A DNA stretch of 64,000 nt from NCBI GenBank assembly GCA_032629725.1, contig JAFEVB010000036.1, positions 248,001 to 312,000 on the forward strand, in the 5' to 3' direction. Positions 1 through 10,657 of the stretch are shown piece after piece (positions within the stretch are counted from its first letter, which is position 1; every line of letters starts with the position of its first letter). The position numbers were made by a program, and so were the translations under genes. Below the pieces are notes generated by a model. It was given only the letters and a program-made list of their open reading frames with translations, did no database searches and was not told where the DNA came from. This DNA comes from Gremmenia infestans. Lineage: Eukaryota; Ascomycota; Leotiomycetes; Helotiales; Hamatocanthoscyphaceae.

Positions 1-627
1 GGAGGATCCTCTCAGCGGCCTTCTCGGCTCGATGGACGAGTAAATCGTGTATATGCTAGGCACCGTTAGAAGATCATTTTAAAACAACAGTTTTAAGCTT
101 ACATCTGACTCTTCTTTCCTAATTTGAAGTTCCATGGCCGTCTTTGCGAGCTGTACAGCTAATTCCTCTGCTGCTTTGGCAATTTCTGTAGCTTTAGAAG
201 CAGTCATCTCCTGTTTAGGAGCTGATGTTGGTGGTTCTCTCCCAGAATCGGGAAGACGTAACCTGATGTTTTGAATCGGACTACGAGGGAGGGAGGGCGC
301 CCAAAGACTTCCTTGCTCTGATGCATTTCCACTCTCACTTCCAGTATCCGGGTCATCCAGGTTTGGCACCTGTGGCTTCTCACGCATTAGGGTCTCAATG
401 CCGTCTACTAAGTGATGCATGTTTGTGACAGCTTTATCCTCTATAGAAGGCCCATTCTTTGTTAGTCGCTGCATCAAATCGTTCAGTCGTTCGAGAAGCA
501 CATCTTTGTTATCCTGCGTGACATCGTCTTGGCTTGAAAGAGACTCGGCATATCGGGAGCTGGTTGGGGAAGAGAATTGGCGATGCACGACAGGAATATG
601 GGCTATTCCAAGACGTCCGAAGCTCAT
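1..627 (-). CDS. N-terminal part of a coiled-coil-like protein, cut by left edge
   Basis: The start codon is at 627 and exon 1 runs 627-103. A 47-bp intron (102-56, GTAAGC...CTAG) leads into a second exon that stays open to base 1, so the C-terminus lies outside the window. Without splicing the frame would stop at 79; with it the frame continues in phase. The visible 190 or so residues start MSFGRLG. They hold a Ser-rich segment, a helical Leu/Lys segment (around residues 40-60), an acidic Pro/Ser-rich linker, and an Ala/Glu-rich helix that carries on into exon 2 as a likely coiled coil. I do not recognise the family. Fungal spindle-pole or cytoskeletal scaffolds look like this, but that is only an impression. 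Confidence 0.7.
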
Positions 628-1009
628 GGTTGAAGAAAGTTAGAAACCAAGAGCTGGTAGAGAGTATTTGCAAGCACGACGGAGCCTCATGTCGAAGCAG
701 GTCGTGGTTGGCATTCATGTAATAGGGGATGAGCTGTTCGGTGGAGAGACTTTATACCGTGGCTGGGCTGGACAGCAAGGCTGTCAAAGTGGGGCACCCG
801 AGGACGCTAAAAGTGGCAGAATTTATAAGGCGGTGTATACGGTTAAACTCCTTGCAATACGACGTATTCCCTCCGTGTCAACACTACATATTTTACCAAC
901 CTTTAATAAACGCTCCAAAGCCGCTTGTCTTGTTTGTTTATGCAAGAGAAGTATATCTGAAATCTATTTGGGGGCTCGGATTCACCTCTAAGGTGCTCAT
1001 TTCAATACA
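628..1009. other. Divergent intergenic region between the edge gene and TRP2
   Basis: This 382-bp spacer must hold the promoters and 5' leaders of two divergent genes. Short open frames here lack coding character. I see no TATA box I would trust and no structural RNA. Confidence 0.6.
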
Positions 1010-2724
1010 ATGGCCGGAGTAAGTCTCTATGAGTCAAATATGCGATTCCGGAGCACTGAGAAGAATACAGGAAGACCTCCAGCCTTCGCTGGAAACAATT
1101 CGAGACATATTGAGCAAGACGATTGGCAATCCAAATGGCCCGAATCTAGTACCAGTATACGCTCAAATAGCTTCCGACCTCATCACCCCGTCTCAAGCAT
1201 ACCTTAAGATTTCGAACCATTCCAAGTCCGAATACTCTTTCCTATTCGAAAGTGCAGCAACAGAGAGGGTTGGCAGATACAGTTTCGTTGGCGCTGGACC
1301 CCGTAAGGTTCTCAAGACCGGCGAAGGCCATGGCCCTTGTATAGACCCATTACCTGCGCTTGAGGCAGAGCTCGCGAAGAATCGAATTGCACACGTTCCT
1401 GGGTTGGCTCTTCCGCCCTTGACCGGAGGCGCGATTGGATATGTTGGCTACGACTGTGTCCGATATTTTGAGCCCAAGACGGCAAGGCCAATGAAGGATG
1501 TTTTAAAGGTCCCCGAATCACTATTCATGCTCTTCGACACGATTGTAGCTTTTGATGCAGTGTTTGGTATGATCAAGGTTGTAACTTACGTTCCCGTTCC
1601 CGACGACTTGAAGGATCTTGAAGCAGCCTATGAAAAAGCTAAAGAGACGATCAATGAGGTTGTCGATGTCCTGCAGTCAGAAGATACACCCCTGCCTCCG
1701 CAAGCACCTATTGTACTTGACCAGCAAAGTACCTCCAACATCGGCCAAGAAGGTTACGAGAACCACGTCACTACGCTGAAGAAGCACATTATCGCCGGAG
1801 ATATTATCCAAGCCGTTCCATCCCAACGATTTGCTCGACCAACTTCTTTGCATCCATTCAATATATACCGAAAACTCCGCACTGTCAATCCATCACCATA
1901 TCTAAATTATATCAATTGCGCAGACTTTCAAATAATTGGCGCCTCCCCTGAACTTCTTGTGAAGAAAGAAAAGGGTCGCATTATCACTCATCCGATAGCT
2001 GGGACTGTAAAGAGAGGAAAGACCGAAGAAGAAGACGCAAAGCTTGCACAAGAATTGTCTGACTCATTGAAAGACAGAGCGGAACACGTCATGCTTGTCG
2101 ACCTAGCAAGAAATGACATCAACCGTGTTTGTGATCCTACAACTGTCAAAGTCGATCGTTTGATGGTTGTTGAGAAATTCAGTCATGTGCAACATCTCGT
2201 ATCGCAGGTTTCTGGGGTTCTGAGGGCCGGCAAGACTAGATTTGATGCATTTAGATCTATCTTTCCTGCTGGAACCGTGTCCGGGGCGCCAAAAGTCAAG
2301 GCTATGGAGCTAATTGCCGAGTTAGAAAAGGAAAAACGAGGAGTCTATGCTGGAGCCGTTGGCTATTTTGGATACGGTAGCGTAGACAGCGATGGAAATG
2401 AGACTGAGGGGGAAATGGATACATGTATTGCTCTACGGACAATGGTAGCAAAAGATGGCGTTGCATATCTGCAAGCTGGTACGTTCCGCTCACTTTAATC
2501 CCTGAATTTATACTAATTGTAGTTCAGGAGGAGGAATCGTGTTCGACTCGGACCCTTACGACGAGTACGTAGAGACGATCAACAAGCTCTTGGCAAGTTC
2601 AACGACCATCAAGCTGGCAGAGGCCCATTTCCTTAAGCAACAAAGGAAAGAGAAGCTCAATGGCTCAGTCAAGCTAGAAGATGTGCCGGACAGGAAATCA
2701 CATATTGACCTGGCTGCTGGATAG
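1010..2724 (+). CDS. trp2: Anthranilate synthase component I (tryptophan synthesis)
   Basis: The enzyme converts chorismate and glutamine-derived ammonia to anthranilate, the first committed step of tryptophan synthesis, together with the glutaminase subunit. Exons 1010-1018, 1071-2478 and 2528-2724 give 537 residues, a normal length for the fungal enzyme. Visible motifs are the N-terminal regulatory domain (SYLFE-like SEYSFLFESA), QRFARP, PIAGTVKRG (about residue 310), LVDLARNDINRVC, GTVSGAPKVKAM (about 404) and, formed only by the second splice, QAGGGIVFDSDP. The start at 1010 is preferred because a strong donor (GTAAGT) follows three codons later and the acceptor restores frame. Starting at ATG 1029 with no first intron is also possible. 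A TGAGTCA element lies at 1030-1036. Confidence 0.95.
1030..1036. promoter_or_regulatory. Gcn4/CPC1-type site (TGAGTCA)
   Basis: A perfect TGAGTCA palindrome lies 20 bp after the trp2 start, inside the proposed 52-bp first intron. Amino-acid synthesis genes in fungi are induced by Gcn4/CPC1/CpcA through this element, so a functional site is plausible. Its position downstream of the start codon is unusual. Confidence 0.5.
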
Positions 2725-3595
2725 ATGACCAATAAACTAAAAGTTTCCCATCGATTCTTAGACTAAACATGTACATTGTAAGATTACATTCTACTTCTTT
2801 TTGGCTACAGCGACCGAATAGGATTTCTCATCCAAGTAAGCAAGTGCTTCTTTGCGTTTAAAGCCTCGGCGATGTTCTTCCCAATTTCACATCTTCTGCT
2901 TCTTGTCAATGCATGAATTTGATGAAAATTTCTCGCTTCTCATTAGCCACAATTACCCCTGATCCCAAGACCTGCCCCTGCCTTGCTAGGGGATCACCAA
3001 CACCCCACCTAAATGTTTCCTTTCAAAATACCCCTAACCTGCACGTTCATTTCTGAGTGAGTGAGTGAGTGTGAGTCAGAAGAAACTATACTGTACGCGC
3101 TTCCTTGTACGTGTGTTCTGGAAGGTTGCAAAGAGAGTCGCGACAAACAAGGATCAGTCTCCCCCACCACGATCAATGCATTATTACTATCACGAGTACT
3201 GTACAGCAGAAGTCATATTCGCTACTTACGAGTGGAGCTTTGCTGGGATTCGCTACATGAGTAAAATGCAATGCTTGAGCATAAACATAATCTCTTTTCT
3301 GGCAGGCAGGTCTACGCGCTTGGTTGCTTGTTGTACAGTACTGTGTGTATATCAAGACGCTTCACCGCTGCTGTACTGTAGATTCCCGAACTTCAGATTT
3401 CTTATACAGTATCTCGTCCAGTCTTTACTTTACATTATATTATATTGCATGCAACACGCCAGAAAGCCAGACAAAACCTTTTTCTTTCCCTTTTTAACTC
3501 GAGTTGGTTTGATTGATTGATTGATTGATATAAACGACACACACACGAACATTGCATTGCTTTGCTTTGCATTGCATTGTTCCAACACCCACTCC
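2725..3595. other. Intergenic region with simple repeats and TACTGTA motifs
   Basis: This 870-bp spacer contains the trp2 3' end and the upstream region of the next gene. It holds a (GTGA)n stretch near 3056-3074, several TACTGTA/TACAGTA motifs (near 3088, 3198, 3335, 3374 and 3405) and a (GATT)n tract at 3511-3529. No coding sequence is supported. Confidence 0.6.
3511..3529. repeat. (GATT)n microsatellite
   Basis: Nearly five perfect GATT units lie 67 bp before the start codon at 3596, so they probably sit in the promoter or 5' leader. Confidence 0.9.
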
Positions 3596-4348
3596 ATGTT
3601 CTCTACCAAAAAGTCCTCCAAAGACACAACACCCGCAATGGACAAGGACAAGAACCCCACCGCACCTCCCGTCTCACCGCTCGAGAAACCCCTCCCGACG
3701 CCAAACCCGTCTGGAAAACGCCCCGGGACTTCTGGAACCGAGTATGTTGTTTCCCCCCTCACCTCACCTTGCCTCACACGCCCATCTAAATCCCTCATCC
3801 AATTCTCTCCTCTCCTCTCCTCGCCTCGCCTCTTCTCTGACACACGCATACACAGACTCGGCCTCCGCGCCAACCGCCGCGCAGCCAGCACGGCCTTCCA
3901 GCGCGCCCAGAAAGCCGAACAGGCATACCGCGCCAAGCGGCAAGCGACGAATGCGCGCGACGCGGCGAGGGACGCGAAAGCGCATTTTGGGGAGTCCGGG
4001 GTGCTGTTTGTGGCGGGGTGTAGGAAGGCGGTTGTTGTGCTGAAGTGTGTGCCGGGGGTGCTTAGGGAGAAGGTAAGTTTATTTTTCTATATTTTATATA
4101 TTTTTTGGGCTGCTTCTTCTTCTTCTTCTTCTTCTTCTGTTGTGAGGCTTAGGTGGGATATGCTGATGTATTTTCGTGTACTGTAGAAGGGGAATTGGAA
4201 TAGTAGGCGGGAGGTTAGGGGGCAGGAGAAAGCGGCGGTTAAGAGGAGGAAGTTGGAGGAGAAGATGAAGAGGGCTGAGAAGGAAGGTGATGGGGATGTG
4301 CCTGTGCCTGTGCCTGCTGATGGGGAGGTGGGTGTTGCTGAGGCGTAG
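3596..4348 (+). CDS. Small basic hypothetical protein
   Basis: Three exons (3596-3741, 3856-4072, 4187-4348) join in frame to give 174 residues. The first intron is pyrimidine-rich and 114 bp long. The second carries a (TTC)n microsatellite and ends CTGTAG. The protein begins MFSTKKSSKD and has a Pro-rich N-terminus. A long Ala/Arg/Lys-rich helix follows, then a short hydrophobic stretch with a Cys (GVLFVAGCRK), a Lys/Arg-rich segment, and a Pro-Val repeat near the C-terminus. I recognise no family. The composition would fit a nuclear or membrane-peripheral helical protein. Splice sites are good and the frame closes, but composition-biased exons could mislead. Confidence 0.55.
4113..4138. repeat. 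(TTC)n microsatellite in an intron
   Basis: About eight TTC units lie inside intron 2 of the preceding gene, where they may serve as its polypyrimidine tract. Confidence 0.9.
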
Positions 4349-4881
4349 GGTAATTGAGTGGTGTGTATGAGTGAGGGCTGGTAATACGGTACATCGGTAA
4401 TTATGGGAACTGTTGGCGTGGTGTTGTCTTTGTTGTTTTGTGCAGACGCAGAATGGAATGGAGGGCAAGGCAAGAGGGTATTGCGGGGCCGAGTGTGGTC
4501 AAGTGAAGAGGAGGCATAGCTGGAGGATAGGATGGTTTCTTTTGTTGGCTGCTGGTGCACTACTATACCCACTGCTTGAAAGTTCTTTCTTTTGTCGTCA
4601 GTTGCGGCTTTTATATATACTTAGATTGTCGAGAGAGGAAACAAGAAACTCCACTTATCATGAAAACAGACCAGGTTGGAAAGAATCGCATTGAACTGTC
4701 ATTTGAAAATACTCGCAATGTAAATCCTAAGAAAACCGCCCAGTACCCTCTGGCTGATGGCTGGTTCTTCTGCCCCTTCCACCAACTGAAACTAGATGCA
4801 TTTCACAATATTCTGCATAGTAACAGCTCCTCTGTCTGCTTCCCCTTTGCTTGCACTTCCCGTGCCACAGCGCAGCATCTC
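4349..4881. other. Convergent 3' intergenic region
   Basis: This 533-bp stretch lies between two genes that converge, so it should hold both 3' untranslated regions. Short frames on the plus strand show no conserved motif. Confidence 0.55.
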
Positions 4882-5605
4882 TCAAATCAGCGCCTCCCCA
4901 GCATTCTCGCCCTCGAACCCCAACTCCCCAAGTCGTCTCTTAACAATCTTCTCCCTCCTCGCGTCTTTCGCTTTCTGCTCCTTCTGCAGCCTATGCACAG
5001 TCTCCACATCCGCCCTCTCGTATCCCGGCGGCTCGTCGTCGTCTTTATCTAAATCGATCTCCCCTAATAACAACACATTCTCTCCTCTCACTAGGAAAAT
5101 GCCCCTCTTGACATCGGCATAGAGACCGGGTTCGCTGGCGCTAGAGGGGGCGACAAATATCCGCTCAATGGTTGATTGTAGTACTAAATTGGCTGCGAGG
5201 TGTTAGATGTAGGACAGACAGGAAGGAGTGATGAGGTGAGGTGAGGTGAGGGGTGGAATACCAAACTGGTCCCAACTTCGCAAGACGCCGATCAGTTTTC
5301 TTCCATCGCGGAGCGCAACCATAAGTTTTTCTAAACGGCCCCCGTATCAGCGACATGTCCTCAGTTCTCTTTCCTCCGGTACAGTAGTAAGTCCGCGCTT
5401 TGGCCTGCGCCCGAATGTAGGAACACATACTGTCAGTCAGATCTAGTAACTGCGCAGCAGTAGTGAACATCTGAGGAGGCAATTGCTGGCTCGATGGAGG
5501 TGGTAGCATGCCAGGTCCGAGAGGTTGCGTCTGTTGCATTGGCGTTTGCGCCCCGCCTTGTTGCGGAGGAGGCATTTCGTTGTCGTGCAGGTTGAGATGC
5601 TCCAT
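4882..5605 (-). CDS. lsm1: Lsm1, cytoplasmic Lsm1-7 decapping activator subunit
   Basis: Lsm1 is the subunit that sets the cytoplasmic Lsm1-7 ring apart from the nuclear ring; the ring binds oligoadenylated mRNA and activates decapping. Exons 5605-5431, 5330-5262 and 5192-4882 join in frame to 184 residues. After a Pro/Gln-rich N-terminus, the Sm1 motif reads LLDLTDKKLMVALRDGRKL and Sm2 reads FLVRGENVLLLGEIDLDKDD. A charged Lsm1-specific tail follows (GYERADVETVHRLQ onward). The start is the ATG at 5605; the frame extends three codons upstream only through a TTG. Intron 2 carries a GTGAG repeat. Confidence 0.95.
5231..5250. repeat. GTGAG pentanucleotide repeat in an LSM1 intron
   Basis: Three perfect GTGAG units and one variant, on the plus strand, fall in LSM1 intron 2. 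On the gene's strand this forms a CTCAC-rich pyrimidine tract. Confidence 0.85.
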
Positions 5606-6497
5606 CTTGTTCAACAGGTTATTGTCAAAGATGAAATACTGAGTTTGCCGCTTATTGGGGTGGGGGCCAATCCATTACGTGTGGTTGTCAAGGAGGGCTG
5701 TAAGGGACGCGCAAAGATCGACGGGATGGAATTGTGAAGCTGGAGTGACGATGTCAAAATCACGGGAGTGCAACAAGTGATATTCCGAGTGACTTTATTA
5801 AAGCCGTGCAAGGCTTCCTCGAGGCTTCCAACGAAACACACTACGGAAATGAATGTTTGATTTAGTTGATGTATTTGATTGATAGTAATAATAGCTGTGT
5901 AGGGTTATTAATTGAGCAAGTTTTGTATAGCAAAGGGATCCAAATTTTCACGTTGGCGTTTGGGATCAATCAGGTAACCACCACCATCACCCTTTTTCCA
6001 ACTCCACTGCGCTCTTGACGACGGCATGCAAAAAGGAAAATACATCCTACTCCGTCCCATGCATCCATATTCATAGTATATGTGGAGCCATTTCATGAAC
6101 GCCATCCTATATGCATACCCACATTCGAAAGTTGTTCAATAGTATCGCAAGGGGAGGGTGCGTTTGGAATACAAGTCGCTTGTATGTTCCGGATTAATAA
6201 GAGAAGCCATAATCATTATAGAGCATGGCGATAGATCCGACTTGATTGTCTCTAATGAAGTTGAAGAACCAACAACAGATGCGAGGAAGAAAGCAAGCAA
6301 GCCCGTAATTCTAGACCTCTGTACCCACGACCTAACTCCTGACTGCGCAAAATCACCGCGTATTTTCAATATCATTTCGGTCCCGGAATCCTTTCTCGAT
6401 CAATCGCCGATTCGTGCAAAATCGATGCAGGAATTATAGTAGGTGAGATCGCCTCGAATCGCGTATATGAATGGGATAGAACGCCGGGGCCGGTAGG
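5606..6497. other. Intergenic region upstream of LSM1
   Basis: This 892-bp stretch holds the LSM1 promoter and the 3' end of the Nudix gene, both on the minus strand. A plus-strand frame at 6158-6439 lacks an ATG and family motifs. I see nothing else. Confidence 0.55.
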
Positions 6498-7070
6498 CTA
6501 CCGCTTCAGAGTCGAGCGCTTGAGAGCTTCTAGCAATTCTGGACGAGCGTTCAGAGCCTTCTCTGCTTCTGAATATGTAGCCCACTGTCGATTCCTCTTG
6601 TGCTTTTCAGGCCATTCTGCGTGTTCCGTTGTGACCGTAGCCTGGTAGAATTGATAGAGGGCTTTCGGGGCCTCCTTTGACATTTGCTTCGGAGCTCGGG
6701 TTTCTATGATTTGTCCAAGATCGTAGTCAATATTGCAGGCTATTCCGGCTTCTTCCCATGCCTCGCGCTGCGCAGCTTCGGTGCAAGATTCGTCTAACTC
6801 CCATCCGCCCTTTGGCAGGACCCAGCCGGATCGTCGAGTCGATTGAATCAAGAGCACGTGAGTCTTCGCTGCGTTAAGAGGTACAACACCTGCAACGAGT
6901 CTTTCGCCGCCGTCGCCGTAGCCTAAAAAAGCAGGAAAGGGTCAGCAGAAGCTCGATTGTGAGGGAGGAAGGCATTTTTGTATAGGTGCACACGAGCAGG
7001 GCTTTCAAAGCAAAAAAAACTCACGTTGGTTATTCCTCCCCGTACGAGACTCCATAGACCGGCTTGCCAT
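6498..7070 (-). CDS. aps1: Nudix hydrolase, diphosphoinositol polyphosphate / Ap6A phosphohydrolase (Aps1/Ddp1 type)
   Basis: Enzymes of this family remove phosphate from diphosphoinositol polyphosphates and cleave diadenosine polyphosphates. Exons 7070-7025 and 6922-6498 give 156 residues, close to the family size. The Nudix box lies about residues 60-82 and keeps the G-x5-E-x7-REAWEEAG pattern. Upstream, AGVVPLNAAKTHVLLIQS and RSGWVLPKGGWE are typical of the Aps1/DIPP group. The first exon supplies MASRSMESRTG and uses a GTGAGT donor; without it the frame has no proper start. The next gene upstream is divergent and 1.3 kb away. Confidence 0.9.
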
Positions 7071-8399
7071 GGTGAAGGATGAGCTTCACCCGCAAGAGTG
7101 CGTTTTGCACAAGTGTAGTTGAGACGCAATGAGTAATTGAGGGGCGAAGTTCTTTGTCGAAATCCGGCTGGAAAAGAATGGGCGGTTTCAAAGCTCTGTC
7201 ATGCTTTAGTGGGGTGGGGCAGAGGAGAGGTACTGTAGAAACCGGAGATAATGCGGCGGCTTACAGTACAGTATCCAATGGATTCAATTTTTGTGGTATG
7301 ATGCCAAAAATCAAACGTCTCGGTCGATGGATGAGAGACAGAATGTGAAGAATTGATCAAGTACAGAAACAAAAGTGGAGGAGAGGCAGAGGTGGGCGTG
7401 AAAAAGGTGGCGAGTGAGGCGGCGAGCTGTGCATATACAGTACAGTAAGGTACAGTAGGTTGGTGGTGGATGGTGGTGGTGGTAGTACAGTACAAGAAGC
7501 AGGGCGGGAGGGATCTTTGACCGATTATTTATTTGCGGCCCTTGTCTCGTGCCCTGGCCTGGCTCTGCTACGTAGGCAGGGCAGGTAGGTACTTACGGGA
7601 CAATAATAGTGCGGTACTAATGAAGTAGGCCTTGGCCTTTGCTGCAACGCTTTCTCTTAAGTGTACTGTAAGTGAAAGTGGTAAAAGCTAGAAAAAGTAT
7701 CTGGAACTGGAATTGGAACTGGAGACGAGAAAAGAAGAGACGATAAAACCTGCGAGCCGCCTCATGGCTAAGGTTAAGGGTTCGTGAGCTACAGTACTGT
7801 ACATGTTATGCAGGTAGATGTGTAGCGTCAATACCATACAGCAAGCATATATTACAGTCGCAGCTACTACTTGACTTGTACCGAGTACATATCATGAGGT
7901 ACAGTTTCCATAGTGGGGTTATTCGTCTACCTCCTAATCCGATGTTCCCACCGAACCACCACTACTACTACCACCACCATCACCACCAGACAGACAAAGT
8001 TTGCTCGTCACGCTGATCTCTCGCACTTCGCCGGTCTCCCCCGTTCTGCTTAAGCTTGACGGCTACCCACCGCGAAACCTAGATCTAGAGCTGGGTACCT
8101 ACGACCTTTCCAGCCTCAGTATCTACCTACCCCATGTTCTATTTACCTCTGCCTTACCTACCCTACCTCCCTGTGTTGTGGTAGCACCTACACGAGTCTG
8201 GAAGCACCCTGCATCCTCACGAGTCGCACGAGTCTCATCTAGAAATCGGAAATATTGCCCAGCTTGCTAGGCTCCTGATCGCGTATATTTCGTACTTCTC
8301 CCTCTGGACCCCTCCTCCAACAGCAGCAGCAGCCGCAAAACGCGCCAGCTTGTCTGTCTGACCCCACTGGAATCGCTTCCACCACTCTCTACCCTCGTC
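7071..8399. other. Long divergent intergenic region rich in TACAGTA motifs
   Basis: This 1.33-kb spacer separates the Nudix gene and ATE1. It contains at least six TACTGTA/TACAGTA motifs (near 7231, 7262, 7436-7461, 7485, 7664 and 7790), short GGT-rich tracts and CAC/ACC trinucleotide runs near 7955-7985. No coding sequence is supported. Confidence 0.6.
7434..7490. repeat. Cluster of TACAGTA units
   Basis: Four TACAGTA-like units lie within 57 bp (around 7436, 7441, 7450 and 7483), separated by a GGT/GGTGG-rich stretch. This is the densest non-tandem cluster of a motif dispersed across the window. Confidence 0.7.
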
Positions 8400-10333
8400 A
8401 TGCAGTCTGCAGCAACCCCGGTCTCCACGCTGTCGCCCATTGGTAAGACCCAAGTCCCCTTTTTCAGACTGCCTTGGGCCCTTCTCCAATGATTTGTGCC
8501 CGTGTTTAAACGGCTCGACGTCGCTGATTTGAAGCATTCTGACATTTTGTCTGTGTCTCATCTCCCTCATAAACTACCCATCTTCACAGCACAACCACCC
8601 CACTCTAGCTATGTAGTCTTTTTGAACCTTCTCATACGGGCTTGTGCTACTTACTTACTCGGCCCGCTGAGGGGCTCCACGACCCCACACTAAAGAAGGA
8701 ACTTTACTAGTCTCTCTGTTTGACCCAAAGCAATGACTGGATATAATCACTGACTGGCCCACAGGATATCAAAATAGCAGTTGTGGCTATTGTCACAACA
8801 AATCAGGAAGTCAGTCACCAAAACGTAAACCTTTTCCTGTGTCCTTCCATATGCACATGGTTGTCTCTTTTTTTTACTGGGCACATGTACATATGACCTG
8901 AAAATCTCAGTCTCTCTTCCCCATACTCACCATGTTTACTTTTTGGTCTCTCAGGTTTTTCATATTACGCATCCACAACCTCCCTAGCCCCCGAGTTCTA
9001 TCAATCTCTTATTGATCATGGATGGAGGCGGTCGGGGAGTCTTCTTTACAAGCCAGACCAAAGAAACTCATGCTGCCCCCAATACACAATTCGTCTAGAC
9101 TCTCAGTCATTCCGTGCATCGAAAGACCAGCGGCAAGCCTTGAACCGATTCAACAAGCACATCCTCGGAGAAAGGTACTCGAAAGAAGCGGCCAGACTCT
9201 ACCCAGTGTCACGAGACAAAGCCAAGAAACGCAATACAGACTTTGACTTAGTGGAACGTGTTCACGAGAGCGAGAGTTCAGAGCTAAAGACTCCACCGGA
9301 ACCTGAACATGCTCTAAAGGTTACATTGGAGGCGGACGATTTTACAGAGGAGAAGTATGTGTTGTTTGAGAACTATCAGCGGCTCGTTCATCATGAACCC
9401 CCTGGTCGAATTTCAAAGAGTGGTTTCAAGAACTTCCTTTGTTCTTCTCCACTCCCGAGAAGCGAGACGTCTTTTGATGGGTGAGTCGATCTTTGAGTGC
9501 TACCGCTCCTACCCGGGCGGCTTTCTCTCATATGCATAATATTTTCTGGTCTTTGGTCTAAGACTTCCTTTTATTGTTTAATTTCCTGAGAGAAACAATA
9601 CTGATGTTCCATCTCCTGCAGAAAGGAACGCAAGTTCGGCTCATACCACCAATGCTACAGAATCGATGGAAAGCTCATCGCAATTGGAGTTCTGGACTTA
9701 TTGCCTCAATGTGTCAGCGCAGTCTATTTCATGTATCACGAATCCGTCAACGAATTCAGTTTCGGGAAGATAGGTGCGTTGAGAGAGGTTGCATTGGCGA
9801 AGGAGCAGGGTTATAAGTGGTGGTATGCCGGCTTCTACATACACAATTGCGTTAAGATGCGGTATAAAGGAGACTACTCCCCACAGTACATGCTGGACCC
9901 GGAGTCTTATGATTGGAATCTTCTCGATAATGGACTAAAGAATAAGCTAAGCGAGAGGAAGTACGTGAGTATATCACGTGACGCTACAAAAGGGGAAGGG
10001 TCTACAGATTCACCAGTTGATAAGATGGAGACGGAGAAGAAAGTTGACGACGGCCCAGATTCGGACGAAGATCTACCAGTTCTGGATCCAGATACTCCTC
10101 TGTTCTCCCGAAACATGCCTGGAATTCTCACAAAAGAGCAACTCCTCACGGAAGTCGACTTGGATCACGTCAAGCTCCGTTTACGTGGACAGGAAGCTCA
10201 TACCTGCGATCTCGTGAGTTGGGATGACGGTGACGTTGAGGATCTAGCCTCTATGAAGGGAATCATCGGAGAGTTAGCGTCTGCTGTGGGACCAAGGGTG
10301 GCACAAGACATGGTTGTCTCTTTCGGTGGTTGA
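8400..10333 (+). CDS. ate1: Arginyl-tRNA--protein transferase (N-degron pathway)
   Basis: ATE1 transfers arginine from Arg-tRNA to proteins with N-terminal Asp/Glu and marks them for ubiquitin-mediated decay. Exons 8400-8442, 8765-8809, 8955-9480 and 9622-10333 give 441 residues. The N-terminal domain has CGYCHNKSG, LIDHGWRRSG and CCPQYTIRLD. The C-terminal domain has ERKFGSYHQCYRIDGKLIA and later GYKWWYAGFYIHNCVKMRYK. The second intron is the weak point. The conserved join needs donor GTCAGT at 8810. An alternative (8826-8910) also keeps frame and adds about 20 residues. VPS20 in this window uses the same GTCAGT donor, so it is acceptable here. Intron 1 is long (322 bp). Confidence 0.9.
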
Positions 10334-10657
10334 CGAGCAGACTGTGCGGACATACCAACGTGGTATATGGGAGGCCCTCAAAGGTGTATCCCTGCGAACA
10401 CGAATATTCTCCAAGGCGGCCACTACACCGGCATGACGTCGACTCTCGATTCCAGCGGTTTTTGGCCGCACTTTTGGAAGCAGAGGCCAGCTGGTCTCTC
10501 AATATCCTCAGACTTTATAACATGTTCAGGTCAGCGATATCACACGAACCCAAGGGTGCAAGGAACCAGATGAACGATCCTTATGCTAACGAGTTATGAC
10601 TACCATGCGTTAATCGAATACAAGCGACGCCAAGAATAAATAGGAAACTATTAGGTA
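10334..10657. other. Convergent spacer between ATE1 and the SDR gene
   Basis: This 324-bp stretch holds the two 3' ends. A frame shifted by one base stays open for about 35 codons after the ATE1 stop; it is discussed under rejected items. Confidence 0.5.

Noticed and set aside
3430..4572. Several long frames antisense to the gene at 3596
   Set aside because: They are Arg/Ser-rich shadows of biased sequence, including translated TTC and GAA repeats.
6158..6439. 93-codon plus-strand frame opposite the Nudix gene 3' flank
   Set aside because: The frame begins at a TTG rather than ATG and has no motif or splice support.
10334..10440. Open frame, shifted by one base, continuing after the ATE1 stop (VDEQTVRTYQRGIWEAL...)
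   Set aside because: It reads like protein for about 17 residues, but ATE1 already has a normal length and its end (MVVSFGG) resembles family C-termini. A frameshift is possible but I cannot support it without alignment.
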